Source of the DNA: Oscillospiraceae bacterium
GTDB lineage: Bacteria; Bacillota; Clostridia; Oscillospirales; Oscillospiraceae
Assembly (NCBI GenBank): GCA_017469795.1
Contig: JAFUFT010000013.1
Span: forward strand, 19,262 to 83,261
Length of the DNA: 64,000 nucleotides
Direction: 5' to 3'
Part shown: positions 53,372 through 63,001 of the stretch, piece after piece
Numbering within the stretch: the first letter of the stretch is position 1
How the letters are laid out: the number at the start of each line of letters is the position of its first letter
Notes under the pieces: model-generated
The model's database searches: none
The model's input: only the letters and a program-made list of their open reading frames with translations
Told to the model about the DNA's origin: nothing
Program-made: the position numbers and the translations under genes

Positions 53372-55078
53372 TTATCCCACCAGGATCCGGCGGAGGTTGC
53401 AGCTCTCAGGCGCAACGAAGATCATATCCTTCACAACGCCGTTGGCGCCGTAGGCGTAGGCGCTGAGCCATTCCACCACAGGCACGCAGTAGACGTTGTC
53501 CAGGTTGTACTGCTGGAGCTCCTTGTAGATCTCCCGGCGTTCTTCCGTGGTGGCGCCGTTGCGGCCGCGGATCACGATATCGTTCCATTCGGCACCCTGC
53601 TTCCGCATGCAGGCCAGATCGGTGGTCTCACACATGTTGTTGAGGAGCGTGGAGGGGTCGCCGGGGATGTTGGCGTTGTCGCTGCCCTGGAACTGGAAGG
53701 CAGTGGCGCCCGGGGTGAGCCAGTACTGGATGCAGGTCATGACGTCATAGGGCTGAAGGTCGATGGTGATGCCGATGGCCCGCATCTGCTCCTGCCAGAC
53801 CTCAGCCATCTCGGCCGTGCCGGTATCGCAGATGAAGGGGAGCGTCAGGCCCTCGTATCCCAGGTCCTTGACGATCTTGGCGGCTTCTTCGGGGTTGTAC
53901 TCGAAGGTATAGCCTTCAGAAGCGAACTGGGAATCGGCGGAGAACATGCCCACGGGGAGGATGCCCAGCGCGCCGTAGCCGACAATGGCCAGATCCTCAA
54001 TGTTGGTGCCCATGGCAATGGCCTTGCGGAGCTCCACATCCGCCAGCTCAGGGGTGTTGTCCACGTCCAGGATCAGCTCCACCACGGACTTGGAGGACTT
54101 GGCGGCGGCGGTGCCCAGAGCCGGATCGTTCTGGATCTGAGTGTACTGGGTCTCGGTGATACCCATGACGGCGTCCAACACGCCGTTCTGATAGTCAACC
54201 AGCATGGTGGAGGCGTCCGCATAGGACTTGGTGATGATGGTCTGGGGCTGGGCGACCGCGGCGGAGGCGGTATCCTTCTGCCACCAGTCTTCCCGCTTCT
54301 CGTAGGTCACATGGTCATCGGCCACGTACTCCGTGACCTGATAAGGACCGGAGCCGCAGACCAGCGTGGGATCGGTGTAGTCGAAGTTGTCGCCGCCATG
54401 CTCCTCGATCCAGTCCTTGTTCATGACGACGGCAGCCTCGATGATGACCCGCCAGTCGCCGCGATAGGAGTTCAGAGGAATGGTGGTGGTGTAGCCGTCC
54501 ACGGTGGCGTTCTCGAAGTCAAACATCTGATAGTCGCCCATCAGACGGGGATGTGCGCCCTTGCGCTGCAGGGACCAGATGATGTCATAGCCGTCCATCT
54601 CTTCGCCGTTGGAGAACAGGACGCCGGGCTTCAGAACAAAGACCATGTTCTTCTCGTCGTCGGTGACATAGTAGTCCTCAAGGATGTCGGAGTAATAGTC
54701 CTGGGTGCCGTCTTCCAACACGTCCATACGGATCAGCGTGTCAAAGGCCAGATATCCGGCGGGCAGAGCCAACTGATCGTTGGCGATCTGCATCATGTCG
54801 AACACGCCCACAAACCGGGGATAGGTGGAACCGATGGTCACGGTGACAGGCTCCGTGGGCACAGCGATCTCCTCTTCTGCGGGGAGCGCCTCCTGCTCCA
54901 CGACCTCCACGGCAGGCTGCGCATTTGCCGCAGGAGCCTCCGCCGCAGGAGCCTCTGCCGCAGCAGAACCCTCCGCCGCAGGAGCGGACGCGGGAGCTTC
55001 GGCAGCACTTCCGCCGCAGGCGGCAAACATGCTCAGGCAAAGCGCCACGGTTAAAAGCAGTGCTAAGTACTTTTTCAT
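53372..55078 (-). CDS. Substrate-binding lipoprotein of a peptide-type ABC importer (SBP family 5)
   Basis: The 568-residue lipoprotein has a signal peptide with lipobox MFAACGG (lipidated Cys21), then a 50-residue Ala/Pro/Glu-rich linker and a family-5 binding domain (LVCGSGPYQVTEY; NMVFVLKPGVLFSNGEEM). Family 5 binds peptides, nickel, heme, opines or other small molecules, so peptide specificity is not proven. The operon continues to both permeases, the fused ATPase, the beta-helix protein, the OYE-type reductase and three NTF2-like proteins. AAAGGAG precedes the ATG. Confidence 0.93.
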   Translation of the reverse strand: MKKYLALLLTVALCLSMFAACGGSAAEAPASAPAAEGSAAAEAPAAEAPAANAQPAVEVVEQEALPAEEEIAVPTEPVTVTIGSTYPRFVGVFDMMQIANDQLALPAGYLAFDTLIRMDVLEDGTQDYYSDILEDYYVTDDEKNMVFVLKPGVLFSNGEEMDGYDIIWSLQRKGAHPRLMGDYQMFDFENATVDGYTTTIPLNSYRGDWRVIIEAAVVMNKDWIEEHGGDNFDYTDPTLVCGSGPYQVTEYVADDHVTYEKREDWWQKDTASAAVAQPQTIITKSYADASTMLVDYQNGVLDAVMGITETQYTQIQNDPALGTAAAKSSKSVVELILDVDNTPELADVELRKAIAMGTNIEDLAIVGYGALGILPVGMFSADSQFASEGYTFEYNPEEAAKIVKDLGYEGLTLPFICDTGTAEMAEVWQEQMRAIGITIDLQPYDVMTCIQYWLTPGATAFQFQGSDNANIPGDPSTLLNNMCETTDLACMRKQGAEWNDIVIRGRNGATTEERREIYKELQQYNLDNVYCVPVVEWLSAYAYGANGVVKDMIFVAPESCNLRRILVG

Positions 55079-55113
55079 TGTCTTATCTCCTTTTCTATAA
55101 TATTCAGCGCTTC

Positions 55114-55143
55114 TTTACAGCGCGGAATTTCCTGTGATATAAT
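55114..55143 (+). promoter_or_regulatory. Promoter of the LysR-type gene in the divergent intergenic region
   Basis: TTTACA and perfect TATAAT are spaced 18 bp, 45 bp before the LysR ATG. The 110-bp gap must also hold the divergent promoter of the importer operon and LysR binding sites; I could not define those. Confidence 0.55.
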
Positions 55144-55188
55144 AAGCCTATCATCCGATCCCCGAGGGGATCCGGGAAGGAGGGCCCC

Positions 55189-56130
55189 ATGGAACTCAAT
55201 CAGCTGTACTATTTCCGTGTGGCGGCGGAAACACAGAATATCACCGAAGCCGCCGAACGTCTGCACATTACCCAGCCGACGCTCAGCAAGGTCATTAAAC
55301 GGCTGGAGACGGATCTGGGCGTTCAGCTTTTCGACCGGCGCCCATCCCGGCTGGAGCTCAACCCCTACGGCGGATCCTTTCTGGTGTACGTCAACCAGGC
55401 GCTCGACGCGCTGGAGCGGGGGCAGCAGTATCTGGAATCCATGAAGACCGGGGAAAACCGCGGTCTGCGGATGGTGTCCACGTTTTTTGGAATTCCCAGC
55501 ATGATGGTGGAGCAGTATGTAAAGCTGCACCCGGATCTCCCTGTGATTGAAATCAACGAGACACCGGAAAACGTGCTGACTATGCTGCTCAATGATCACG
55601 CCGATTTCGCTCTGACGCTTTTCCCGGTGGATCATCCGGAAATAGAGCCCATTGTTTCCATCCGGGAGCCCCTCCTGCTGGTGGTGCCGGAGAGCATGGA
55701 CCCGCCTGCATCCCCGGTGCGGCTGGCCGACTATGAGTCCGCCAGGTTCGGGATTTTCGAGGGTGGCAAAGATCTCAACGCCACCTATCTCCGATGCTGC
55801 AGCGAAGCCCATTTTGTTCCGAATATCGTCTATCGGTCCACAAGGTCCCAGATCGTCCATCAGTTGGTCAATGAACTGGGGGTCTGCACCCTGATGCCCG
55901 CCCACATGGTGCTCAACAACTGGAACAACCTGCCGCCGGAGACCCAGCAGAGGATCCGGCTGGTGGACGAGCCAAAATGCTACCGAACCATCTGTCTGAG
56001 CGGCAGGCGCCAGAACCAGGACGCTGCCTTGGAAAAATCCGGGTTTTCCGATTTTGCGGAATATGCGCGCTATTTCATCCAGAGCATTGACCGGGACGTC
56101 AGCAATCTGCTGCGGGACAGGCAGCCGTAG
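55189..56130 (+). CDS. LysR-type transcriptional regulator
   Basis: The 313-residue protein has the LysR N-terminal helix-turn-helix (LNQLYYFRVAAETQNITEAAERLHITQPTLSKVIK region) and a periplasmic-binding-protein-like effector domain. It is divergent from the importer/OYE/NTF2 operon and lies just upstream of the right NTF2 trio. LysR proteins usually control the divergent operon and respond to a pathway metabolite, so it is the best candidate regulator of this system. A GGAAGGAGGG ribosome site precedes the ATG. Confidence 0.94.
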   Translation: MELNQLYYFRVAAETQNITEAAERLHITQPTLSKVIKRLETDLGVQLFDRRPSRLELNPYGGSFLVYVNQALDALERGQQYLESMKTGENRGLRMVSTFFGIPSMMVEQYVKLHPDLPVIEINETPENVLTMLLNDHADFALTLFPVDHPEIEPIVSIREPLLLVVPESMDPPASPVRLADYESARFGIFEGGKDLNATYLRCCSEAHFVPNIVYRSTRSQIVHQLVNELGVCTLMPAHMVLNNWNNLPPETQQRIRLVDEPKCYRTICLSGRRQNQDAALEKSGFSDFAEYARYFIQSIDRDVSNLLRDRQP

Positions 56131-56234
56131 TTTCTGCGTTGAGAAGCATACAGCGTTCTCTTCACAAATTCTTCTTATTTCTATTTTAATTATATCTTTT
56201 TTCCATAATTCTGTCCAATGATTATTTAAGTCAA

Positions 56235-56260
56235 AGAGCATAGCCTTCAGGCTATGCTCT
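56235..56260. terminator. Hairpin between the LysR gene and the right NTF2 trio
   Basis: AGAGCATAGCC pairs perfectly with GGCTATGCTCT around TTCA, 104 bp past the LysR stop. The T tract after it is poor. Confidence 0.65.
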
Positions 56261-56284
56261 ATTGCTTCGTATACAAAGTTCCTG

Positions 56285-56313
56285 TTTACAAATATCCTTC
56301 CCCGTATTATAAT
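56285..56313 (+). promoter_or_regulatory. Promoter of the right NTF2 trio
   Basis: TTTACA and perfect TATAAT are spaced 17 bp, 50 bp before the ATG at 56363, so the trio is its own operon separate from the LysR gene. Confidence 0.7.
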
Positions 56314-56362
56314 GATTCCGGCAGAACATCGCATTTCAATACAGAAAAGGAGGACGATGCGT

Positions 56363-57088
56363 ATGAAAAACCTACACCCTGATGCTATGCTGGAGCGGCT
56401 GGAATGGCGCCGTGACATCCGCAACCTGATGGGCAGAATCTCTGCGGACTACTCCGTCCGGGAGGAGGGGCAGATCTACGCCCGCTACTGGTCCGGACGG
56501 GAGGATGTATGCCTTGGCGTAAACGAGGGCTGGTATGTGGGGCCGGACGCTGTAGCCGGTTACTATCAGGCCCTGGACGAGGAGATCATGCTGTCCGCCA
56601 AATGCGTGCAGAAGGACTTCCCAGAAAAGCTGGCAGAATTGACGGACGAGGCGCTCAAGGGCGTCGGCGTGATGAGCTATATTCCCGTGGATTCCCATGT
56701 GATCGAGATTGCCGATGACGGCCAGACCGCCAAGGGACTTTTCAATATCCGAGGCTCCTATAACCGGATCACCACCTCCGGTCCCGTCGCCTACTGGCTC
56801 TTCGGATGGGCTGCGGCGGACTTCATTCTGGAAGACGGACAGTGGAAGATCTGGCATATGCAGTGGCTACGGAACGTGGACGTCCAGTGCGGTACGCCCT
56901 TTGGCCAGACACCGGAGCAGTTCCCTGAGGTGGCAGCATATGCCGATATGGCAGACTTCCGCATGCCGGAACCCACCGTAAAGGCCGTTCTTATGGAAAA
57001 CTACTATACCGACCGGCCTTTTACAAAGTCTCCCAAGGTCCCGGAGCCCTATGAGACCTTTGCCGATACGTTCAGCTACGGGATGTGA
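56363..57088 (+). CDS. NTF2/SnoaL-like protein (trio member 1, right copy)
   Basis: The 241-residue protein is the paralogue of the 4531..5259 product, with IYARYWSGREDVCLGVNEGWYVG, VIEIADDGQTAKGLF, EDGQWKIWHMQW and the identical last 15 residues PEPYETFADTFSYGM. I use the ATG at 56363 because AGGAGG lies 9 nt upstream; an ATG two codons earlier is too close to the site. Function is unknown; the SnoaL fold suggests a dehydratase, isomerase or ligand-binding role. Confidence 0.87.
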   Translation: MKNLHPDAMLERLEWRRDIRNLMGRISADYSVREEGQIYARYWSGREDVCLGVNEGWYVGPDAVAGYYQALDEEIMLSAKCVQKDFPEKLAELTDEALKGVGVMSYIPVDSHVIEIADDGQTAKGLFNIRGSYNRITTSGPVAYWLFGWAAADFILEDGQWKIWHMQWLRNVDVQCGTPFGQTPEQFPEVAAYADMADFRMPEPTVKAVLMENYYTDRPFTKSPKVPEPYETFADTFSYGM

Positions 57089-57102
57089 GAGGAGGATGCA
57101 GT

Positions 57103-57879
57103 ATGTATAAAGAGAACCGAAAACTCTATACCGACGACGAATACATCGTCCGGATGTGGGAAAAGGAATACATTCAGGATCTGGTGGCCCGCTTTATGTA
57201 CGCCTGGTCCAACGGCGAGCGCCGGGAGGCGCTGGAGAACTGCTGGGTTCGTAAAACCCACAACCGCCGGGACGCCTCCTGGGGGGAAAACAACGGCTTC
57301 TATGTGGGCTATGACGAAGTAGTAAGGCACTTTGTGGCCGAATATGAGGACGAATGCAAGGCGGATCTCAAAGCCTTCCAGGACGCCCGGCCCGAAAAGG
57401 GCTATACCGGTGCGGATCTGGGTCTGGGCAAAACGCTTCTGCACGACTGCACCACTCCCCTGCTCTATATTGCCGATGACGGTCAAACCGCCCGCTATCT
57501 CTGCTACGACGTGGGCATGGAGTCCACCGGAAAGCCCGACGGCAGCTCCGAGAGCTTTTTTGAAGTGGGTCTGTGCTTCATTGAGCTGATCAAGGAGGGG
57601 GACGACTGGCGGATCTGGCATTTGGTTTACGAGCACGACTTCTCTATGGAGGCGGGAAAGGACTACGGTTCCCTGCCCCGGATCCTCTCCCCGGAGGATG
57701 ACGCCGTCTTCACTCGGCATCATGGAACGCCCACCAAGGCCAGCGATGTTTACAACGACCTCTACGGCTGGGAGTATATCTATTGGGATATGCCCGCTCC
57801 CTACAAGACCTATGAGGAAGAAGAAGGCTACGGTCCTCGGGGCAAGATCGGCAAGAAATACTACGACCGGATCATCTGA
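57103..57879 (+). CDS. NTF2/SnoaL-like protein (trio member 2, right copy)
   Basis: The 258-residue protein is the paralogue of the 3668..4516 product but lacks the Gly/Pro-rich insert. Core features are GFYVGYDEVVRHFVAEY, PLLYIADDGQTARYLCYD, EGDDWRIWHLVYE and the tail MPAPYKTYEEEEGYGP, followed by a short basic end. GAGGAGG precedes the ATG at 57103. It lies 14 bp after member 1. Confidence 0.86.
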   Translation: MYKENRKLYTDDEYIVRMWEKEYIQDLVARFMYAWSNGERREALENCWVRKTHNRRDASWGENNGFYVGYDEVVRHFVAEYEDECKADLKAFQDARPEKGYTGADLGLGKTLLHDCTTPLLYIADDGQTARYLCYDVGMESTGKPDGSSESFFEVGLCFIELIKEGDDWRIWHLVYEHDFSMEAGKDYGSLPRILSPEDDAVFTRHHGTPTKASDVYNDLYGWEYIYWDMPAPYKTYEEEEGYGPRGKIGKKYYDRII

Positions 57880-57896
57880 GAAAGGAGTCACGAACT

Positions 57897-58712
57897 ATGA
57901 ATACGAAACTATCCAGAGAGCAGCGCATTTTCAACGTGGCCGCCGGTCAGATGGTGGAGGAGCTCAAGGGCCGTCATGCATACCTCCACGGCGTAAACTT
58001 CGGCCGGGAGGAATACGGCGTCTTCTGGCTCCGCTCCACAGACACCACCTGGGGCCACGGATGGGGCCGGCTCATCGGCTATGACGAGATGTTCAAGGCC
58101 CACTGCGGCCCCGCCGCGGACGAGATGTTCGGCTCCGCCCGCTTTACCGGCTGGTTCGGCCATGAGATGGACGGCCACGACCGCCGCTCCACGAACTGGG
58201 GCGCCAGCCACGTGCTGGCCTCTCCTGTCATCGAGGTGGCGGACGACGGCAAAACCGCCCGGAGCTGGTATCTGACCCCGGGAACCATGATGAACCGATT
58301 CGGCCGGGACGGCCAGCACCGCTCCGGCGGATGGCTCTGGGAGCGTTACGGCTCAGACTTCGTCTATCATGACGGAAAATGGTGGTGGGCCCACGAGCAG
58401 GTCTGCCCGGACATTGCCGGCTCCATGGACGCAGAAAACTGGGCCAGAAAAATGTATGACCGCTGCAAGGCCAGCGGCGATCTCGGCCCCGCTGTCAGCG
58501 CGCCGAAGAACGCGGATCACGGTCCTCCGCGGACAGACAAGGTCTCCCGCCATCAGGAGTGGAGTCTGTGGCAAACGGTCCAGCACACGGTGGATCCACC
58601 GGTTCCCTACACCCACATGGATGAGGAGAACACTTACTCCCCCGGCTACAACAAATTTGACGTGATCCTTCCCCAGAACCGCCAGTATGGCGGCGACGTG
58701 ATCGACGATTAA
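57897..58712 (+). CDS. NTF2/SnoaL-like protein (trio member 3, right copy)
   Basis: The 271-residue protein is the paralogue of the 2901..3653 product: YLHGVNFGREEY, GWGRLIGYDE, PVIEVADDGKTARSWYLTPG, ERYGSDFVYHDGKWWWAHEQVCPD and the tail PVPYTHMDEENTYSPG. It extends about 15 residues past the tail. AAAGGAG precedes the ATG. The trio then ends at a strong terminator, so this copy has no flavoprotein gene attached. Confidence 0.86.
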   Translation: MNTKLSREQRIFNVAAGQMVEELKGRHAYLHGVNFGREEYGVFWLRSTDTTWGHGWGRLIGYDEMFKAHCGPAADEMFGSARFTGWFGHEMDGHDRRSTNWGASHVLASPVIEVADDGKTARSWYLTPGTMMNRFGRDGQHRSGGWLWERYGSDFVYHDGKWWWAHEQVCPDIAGSMDAENWARKMYDRCKASGDLGPAVSAPKNADHGPPRTDKVSRHQEWSLWQTVQHTVDPPVPYTHMDEENTYSPGYNKFDVILPQNRQYGGDVIDD

Positions 58713-58724
58713 ACGCGAAAACGA

Positions 58725-58757
58725 AGTGCGGCAGCCCTTTTGGCTGCCGCACTTTCT
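58725..58757 (+). terminator. Terminator of the right NTF2 trio
   Basis: AAGTGCGGCAGCC pairs with GGCTGCCGCACTT around CTTTT and is followed by TCTTCC, 12 bp past the stop. Confidence 0.85.
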
Positions 58758-58794
58758 TCCGGTTTCCCGCGTTTTTTAGATGCCGTTTTGTTTT

Positions 58795-59226
58795 TTAATC
58801 GGACGGACCCGGGAGGCTTTCACCGCACTTTGGGGTTTCCTGCCTTCTGTTCAGCTCGATCTCGATCCGATTCAGCGTCCTGAAAAACCGGTGGGTCGCG
58901 ATCATCGGGCCAAAAAACAAAACCCCGAATACATTCCACCCGAACATATGCCACCAGGACGTGTGGGGTCCCTCAATCCCCATCGAAAGCGCAATCTCCT
59001 TCAGTTCCTCCGAAATTCGTGCCATCCAGACCAGGGTATAGAGGAACAGCGTCGGGATTCCGAGCAGATACGCAACCCAGTACCGCTGTGTCCTTCGGCC
59101 GAGAATCTCATCAAGTTCCTCCTGCAGACCACCGAAGGGCATATAAAGCAGAAAAAACAGCCCCGCCGTGAAGAAGTCAATCAATCCAAGGAGAAACCCC
59201 GGACGCTTTGTATGTTTAAATCTCAT
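58795..59226 (-). CDS. DUF4234-type small membrane protein
   Basis: The 143-residue protein has an N-terminal basic patch, then membrane segments at about 12-34 and 48-70 and a third hydrophobic stretch near 90-108. The order and the WWHMFGW and FRTLNRIE features fit DUF4234 as I recall it. The function of the family is unknown. The ATG at 59226 follows AGAGGCAGG. It lies directly behind a frameshifted lipoprotein gene in the same direction. Confidence 0.75.
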   Translation of the reverse strand: MRFKHTKRPGFLLGLIDFFTAGLFFLLYMPFGGLQEELDEILGRRTQRYWVAYLLGIPTLFLYTLVWMARISEELKEIALSMGIEGPHTSWWHMFGWNVFGVLFFGPMIATHRFFRTLNRIEIELNRRQETPKCGESLPGPSD

Positions 59227-59246
59227 CGCATCCTGCCTCTTCTGTC

Positions 59247-59443
59247 TCATTCAATCCGGATCGGAAAATACTTCCGAAGGCTCTCACCGGCCGGATCATA
59301 CTGCCCAGATTCCTCAAACCCGTCCCAGGCGGCGACATCGTTCTCCGCTACGATCCTTCCGAGGGCATCCACTGTGCCGGCGCTTGCGATGTGCATCCGG
59401 TCAGGAACAGCAGAACCATCAGGAGCAGGAACAATCTCTTCAT
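59247..59443 (-). pseudogene. Frameshifted small lipoprotein gene
   Basis: GGAGGAG lies 8 nt before an ATG at 59443 that opens a clear lipoprotein signal (MKRLFLLLMVLLFLTGC). The frame stops at 59348 after 31 residues. From about 59395 a second frame on the same strand carries on to 59247 with a plausible protein end (VAAWDGFEESGQYDPAGES...). Joining the two needs one frame change. Either the gene is broken, or a sequencing error or a programmed shift is present. Confidence 0.55.
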
Positions 59444-59558
59444 TGCCAAGACTCCTCCATTTCCCTCGTCACGGGCATCTCCAGATGCCCCTTATATCAT
59501 ACCTGATTTCCCTCCGGGAAACAATCCGTTTTCTGCCGTCCCTTTAACTTTTGTTAAA

Positions 59559-59585
59559 CAGCGGAGCCTCAGAACGGCTCCGCTG
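59559..59585 (-). terminator. Terminator of the TetR-type gene
   Basis: CAGCGGAGCC and GGCTCCGCTG pair around a 7-nt loop and are followed on the minus strand by TTTAAC, 5 bp past the stop codon. Confidence 0.75.
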
Positions 59586-59589
59586 TGGG

Positions 59590-60117
59590 TTACAGATCAA
59601 ATTGCCCGGAAAAGAGCTTTCGCATGGTTTCATACAGCACTTCTGCAGGAACCGGCGGTTCCTCCCCACAGTACTGACGGACGATGCCCGAAATCCCCCC
59701 GGCGATAAAATGCGCCGCATATCGGCGGTACGGATCCGGCATTGCCGCTTGTCTGCCGCAGGAAAGCACGGAATCATAGATGCTGTTGTACAGCAGATAG
59801 CTCACGTTGTTTTCGACCAGCAGCTTCAGCAGGTCCCGGTTGTCCGTAATATACCGGCTGTAGCACCCGCAAAGCTGATCCAGCGAGGAGCCTTCGGGCT
59901 CGCAGGGCAGCTCACAGGCTTTTTCCTGCAGCGTAAAGAGTACTACATTCTCCATGGAACTGAACAGCGAATAGAAGGTGGGCCGGGATACGCCTGCCGC
60001 ACGGCAAAGCTCGCTGACGCTGACCGAGGCAAAGGGCTTTTCGAGCATCAGCCGGGTCAGCGTCCGGGAGATCTGCATCTGGGAGGAGAGCGCGGTGGGA
60101 TTGCACCCGCAATACAT
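59590..60117 (-). CDS. TetR-family transcriptional regulator
   Basis: The 175-residue protein has the TetR N-terminal DNA-binding domain: LTRLMLEKPFASVSVSELCRAAGVSRPTFYSLFSS region, with the recognition helix GVSRPTFY. The C-terminal ligand domain contains several Cys. It is divergent from lon, and three palindromes lie in the shared 210-bp region. GGGGTG precedes the ATG at 60117. The ligand is unknown. Autoregulation and control of lon are inferred. Confidence 0.9.
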   Translation of the reverse strand: MYCGCNPTALSSQMQISRTLTRLMLEKPFASVSVSELCRAAGVSRPTFYSLFSSMENVVLFTLQEKACELPCEPEGSSLDQLCGCYSRYITDNRDLLKLLVENNVSYLLYNSIYDSVLSCGRQAAMPDPYRRYAAHFIAGGISGIVRQYCGEEPPVPAEVLYETMRKLFSGQFDL

Positions 60118-60137
60118 AACAACACCCCGTTCATACA

Positions 60138-60208
60138 TTGTTTACAAACAAACCTTGACAACTGTAAAGCTATGTGCTATCATGGCGCCAAAGGTTGACA
60201 TCTGTAAA
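60138..60208. promoter_or_regulatory. Operator-like palindromes between the TetR-type gene and lon
   Basis: Three related 14-bp sites occur: TTGTTTACAAACAA (60138..60151), TTGACAACTGTAAA (60155..60168) and TTGACATCTGTAAA (60195..60208). Each has 6-bp arms around a 2-bp centre. The last two are 40 bp apart and cover the two -35 boxes of lon. They are the likely TetR-type operators. Confidence 0.6.
60155..60183 (+). promoter_or_regulatory. Upstream lon promoter
   Basis: TTGACA and TATCAT are spaced 17 bp. The -35 lies inside the second palindrome. Confidence 0.6.
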
Positions 60209-60223
60209 AGTTTCTTTTATGAT
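60195..60223 (+). promoter_or_regulatory. Downstream lon promoter
   Basis: TTGACA and TATGAT are spaced 17 bp. The -35 lies inside the third palindrome. Transcripts from it run through the CIRCE element. Confidence 0.7.
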
Positions 60224-60279
60224 ACCTTTTCTCCTGTCAAAAGTCAACTCCGTTCCGGAGCATTTTTTTCACTATCGAA

Positions 60280-60306
60280 TTAGCACTCGCGAGTCCCGAG
60301 TGCCAG
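60280..60306 (+). promoter_or_regulatory. CIRCE element (HrcA operator) before lon
   Basis: TTAGCACTC, nine spacer bases and GAGTGCCAG match the CIRCE consensus TTAGCACTC-N9-GAGTGCTAA in 16 of 18 arm bases. It lies 21 bp before the lon ATG and 57 bp after the downstream -10. HrcA repression would give heat-shock control. Confidence 0.85.
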
Positions 60307-60326
60307 TTTTAGAAAGGATGAGCCCT

Positions 60327-62609
<2,283 letters not shown>

Positions 62610-62620
62610 CGCTCCGGACA

Positions 62621-62653
62621 CAAAAACGCCCCGGCCACCGGCCGGGGCGTTTG
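62621..62653. terminator. Bidirectional terminator after lon
   Basis: CGCCCCGGCC pairs with GGCCGGGGCG around ACC. TTT follows on the plus strand and TTTTTG on the minus strand. The same hairpin recurs in each unit of the tandem repeat that starts here. Confidence 0.8.
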
Positions 62654-62984
62654 GAGCTGCTAGCCAGATTTGAACTGGCGTTCGTGTCCACGCCGGCTCC
62701 CGCCGCCGTGGAGCCCTCCCACCTCAAATTGGATCTGCGCTTCGCGCATGGGATGAGGCCGCCAGTTCTGAATGCAAATCGCCCCGGCCACCGGCCGGGG
62801 CGTTTGGAGCTGCTAGCCAGATTTGAACTGGCGACCGTGTCCACGCCGGCTCCCGCCGCCGTGGAGCCCTCCCACCTCAAATTGGATCTGCGCTTCGCGC
62901 ATGGGATGAGGCCGCCAGTTCTGAATGCAAATCGCCCCGGCCTTTGGCCGGGGCGTTGGAGCTGCTAGCCAGATTTGAACTGGC
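62627..62984. repeat. 153-bp tandem repeat, two full units and a partial third
   Basis: Units start at 62627, 62780 and 62933. Units 1 and 2 are nearly identical; the clear difference is TT versus AC after the tRNA-like arm. Each holds a CCCCGG hairpin and, on the minus strand, the last 28 nt of a tRNA-Thr (T arm GCCAGTTCAAATCTGGC and acceptor end AGCAGCTCCA). The third unit keeps only the hairpin (loop TTT) and tRNA end. The rest of the unit, about 100 bp, is GC-rich with inverted arms (GGCTCC/GGAGCC, GTCCACGCC/GGCGTGGAC). No gene is present. Confidence 0.9.
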
Positions 62985-63001
62985 GACCTCATCCTTACCA
63001 A
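62957..63001 (-). other. 3' part of a tRNA-Thr(GGT) gene, probable attachment-site remnant
   Basis: On the minus strand the last 45 nt match a tRNA-Thr from the anticodon loop TTGGTAA (GGT) through variable loop, T arm and encoded CCA. The 5' half is missing: the base before the loop reads GGAGA where an anticodon stem CATCC is needed. A tRNA 3' end cut at the anticodon loop is the usual mark left by tyrosine-recombinase integration. Confidence 0.75.

Noticed and set aside
43392..58712. Naming the enzymes as bai (bile acid) genes
   Set aside because: The resemblance is at fold level only. baiB, baiF and baiA counterparts are absent and the NTF2-like proteins are longer with extra tails.
133..58712. 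Reading the NTF2-like proteins as nuclear transport factors or ketosteroid isomerases
   Set aside because: The fold name does not imply nuclear transport, and no isomerase active-site pattern could be confirmed by eye.
62840..62932. Complete tRNA in the 153-bp repeat unit
   Set aside because: Only the T arm and acceptor 3' strand match. No matching 5' acceptor (GCTGCTA) or anticodon arm precedes them in the unit.
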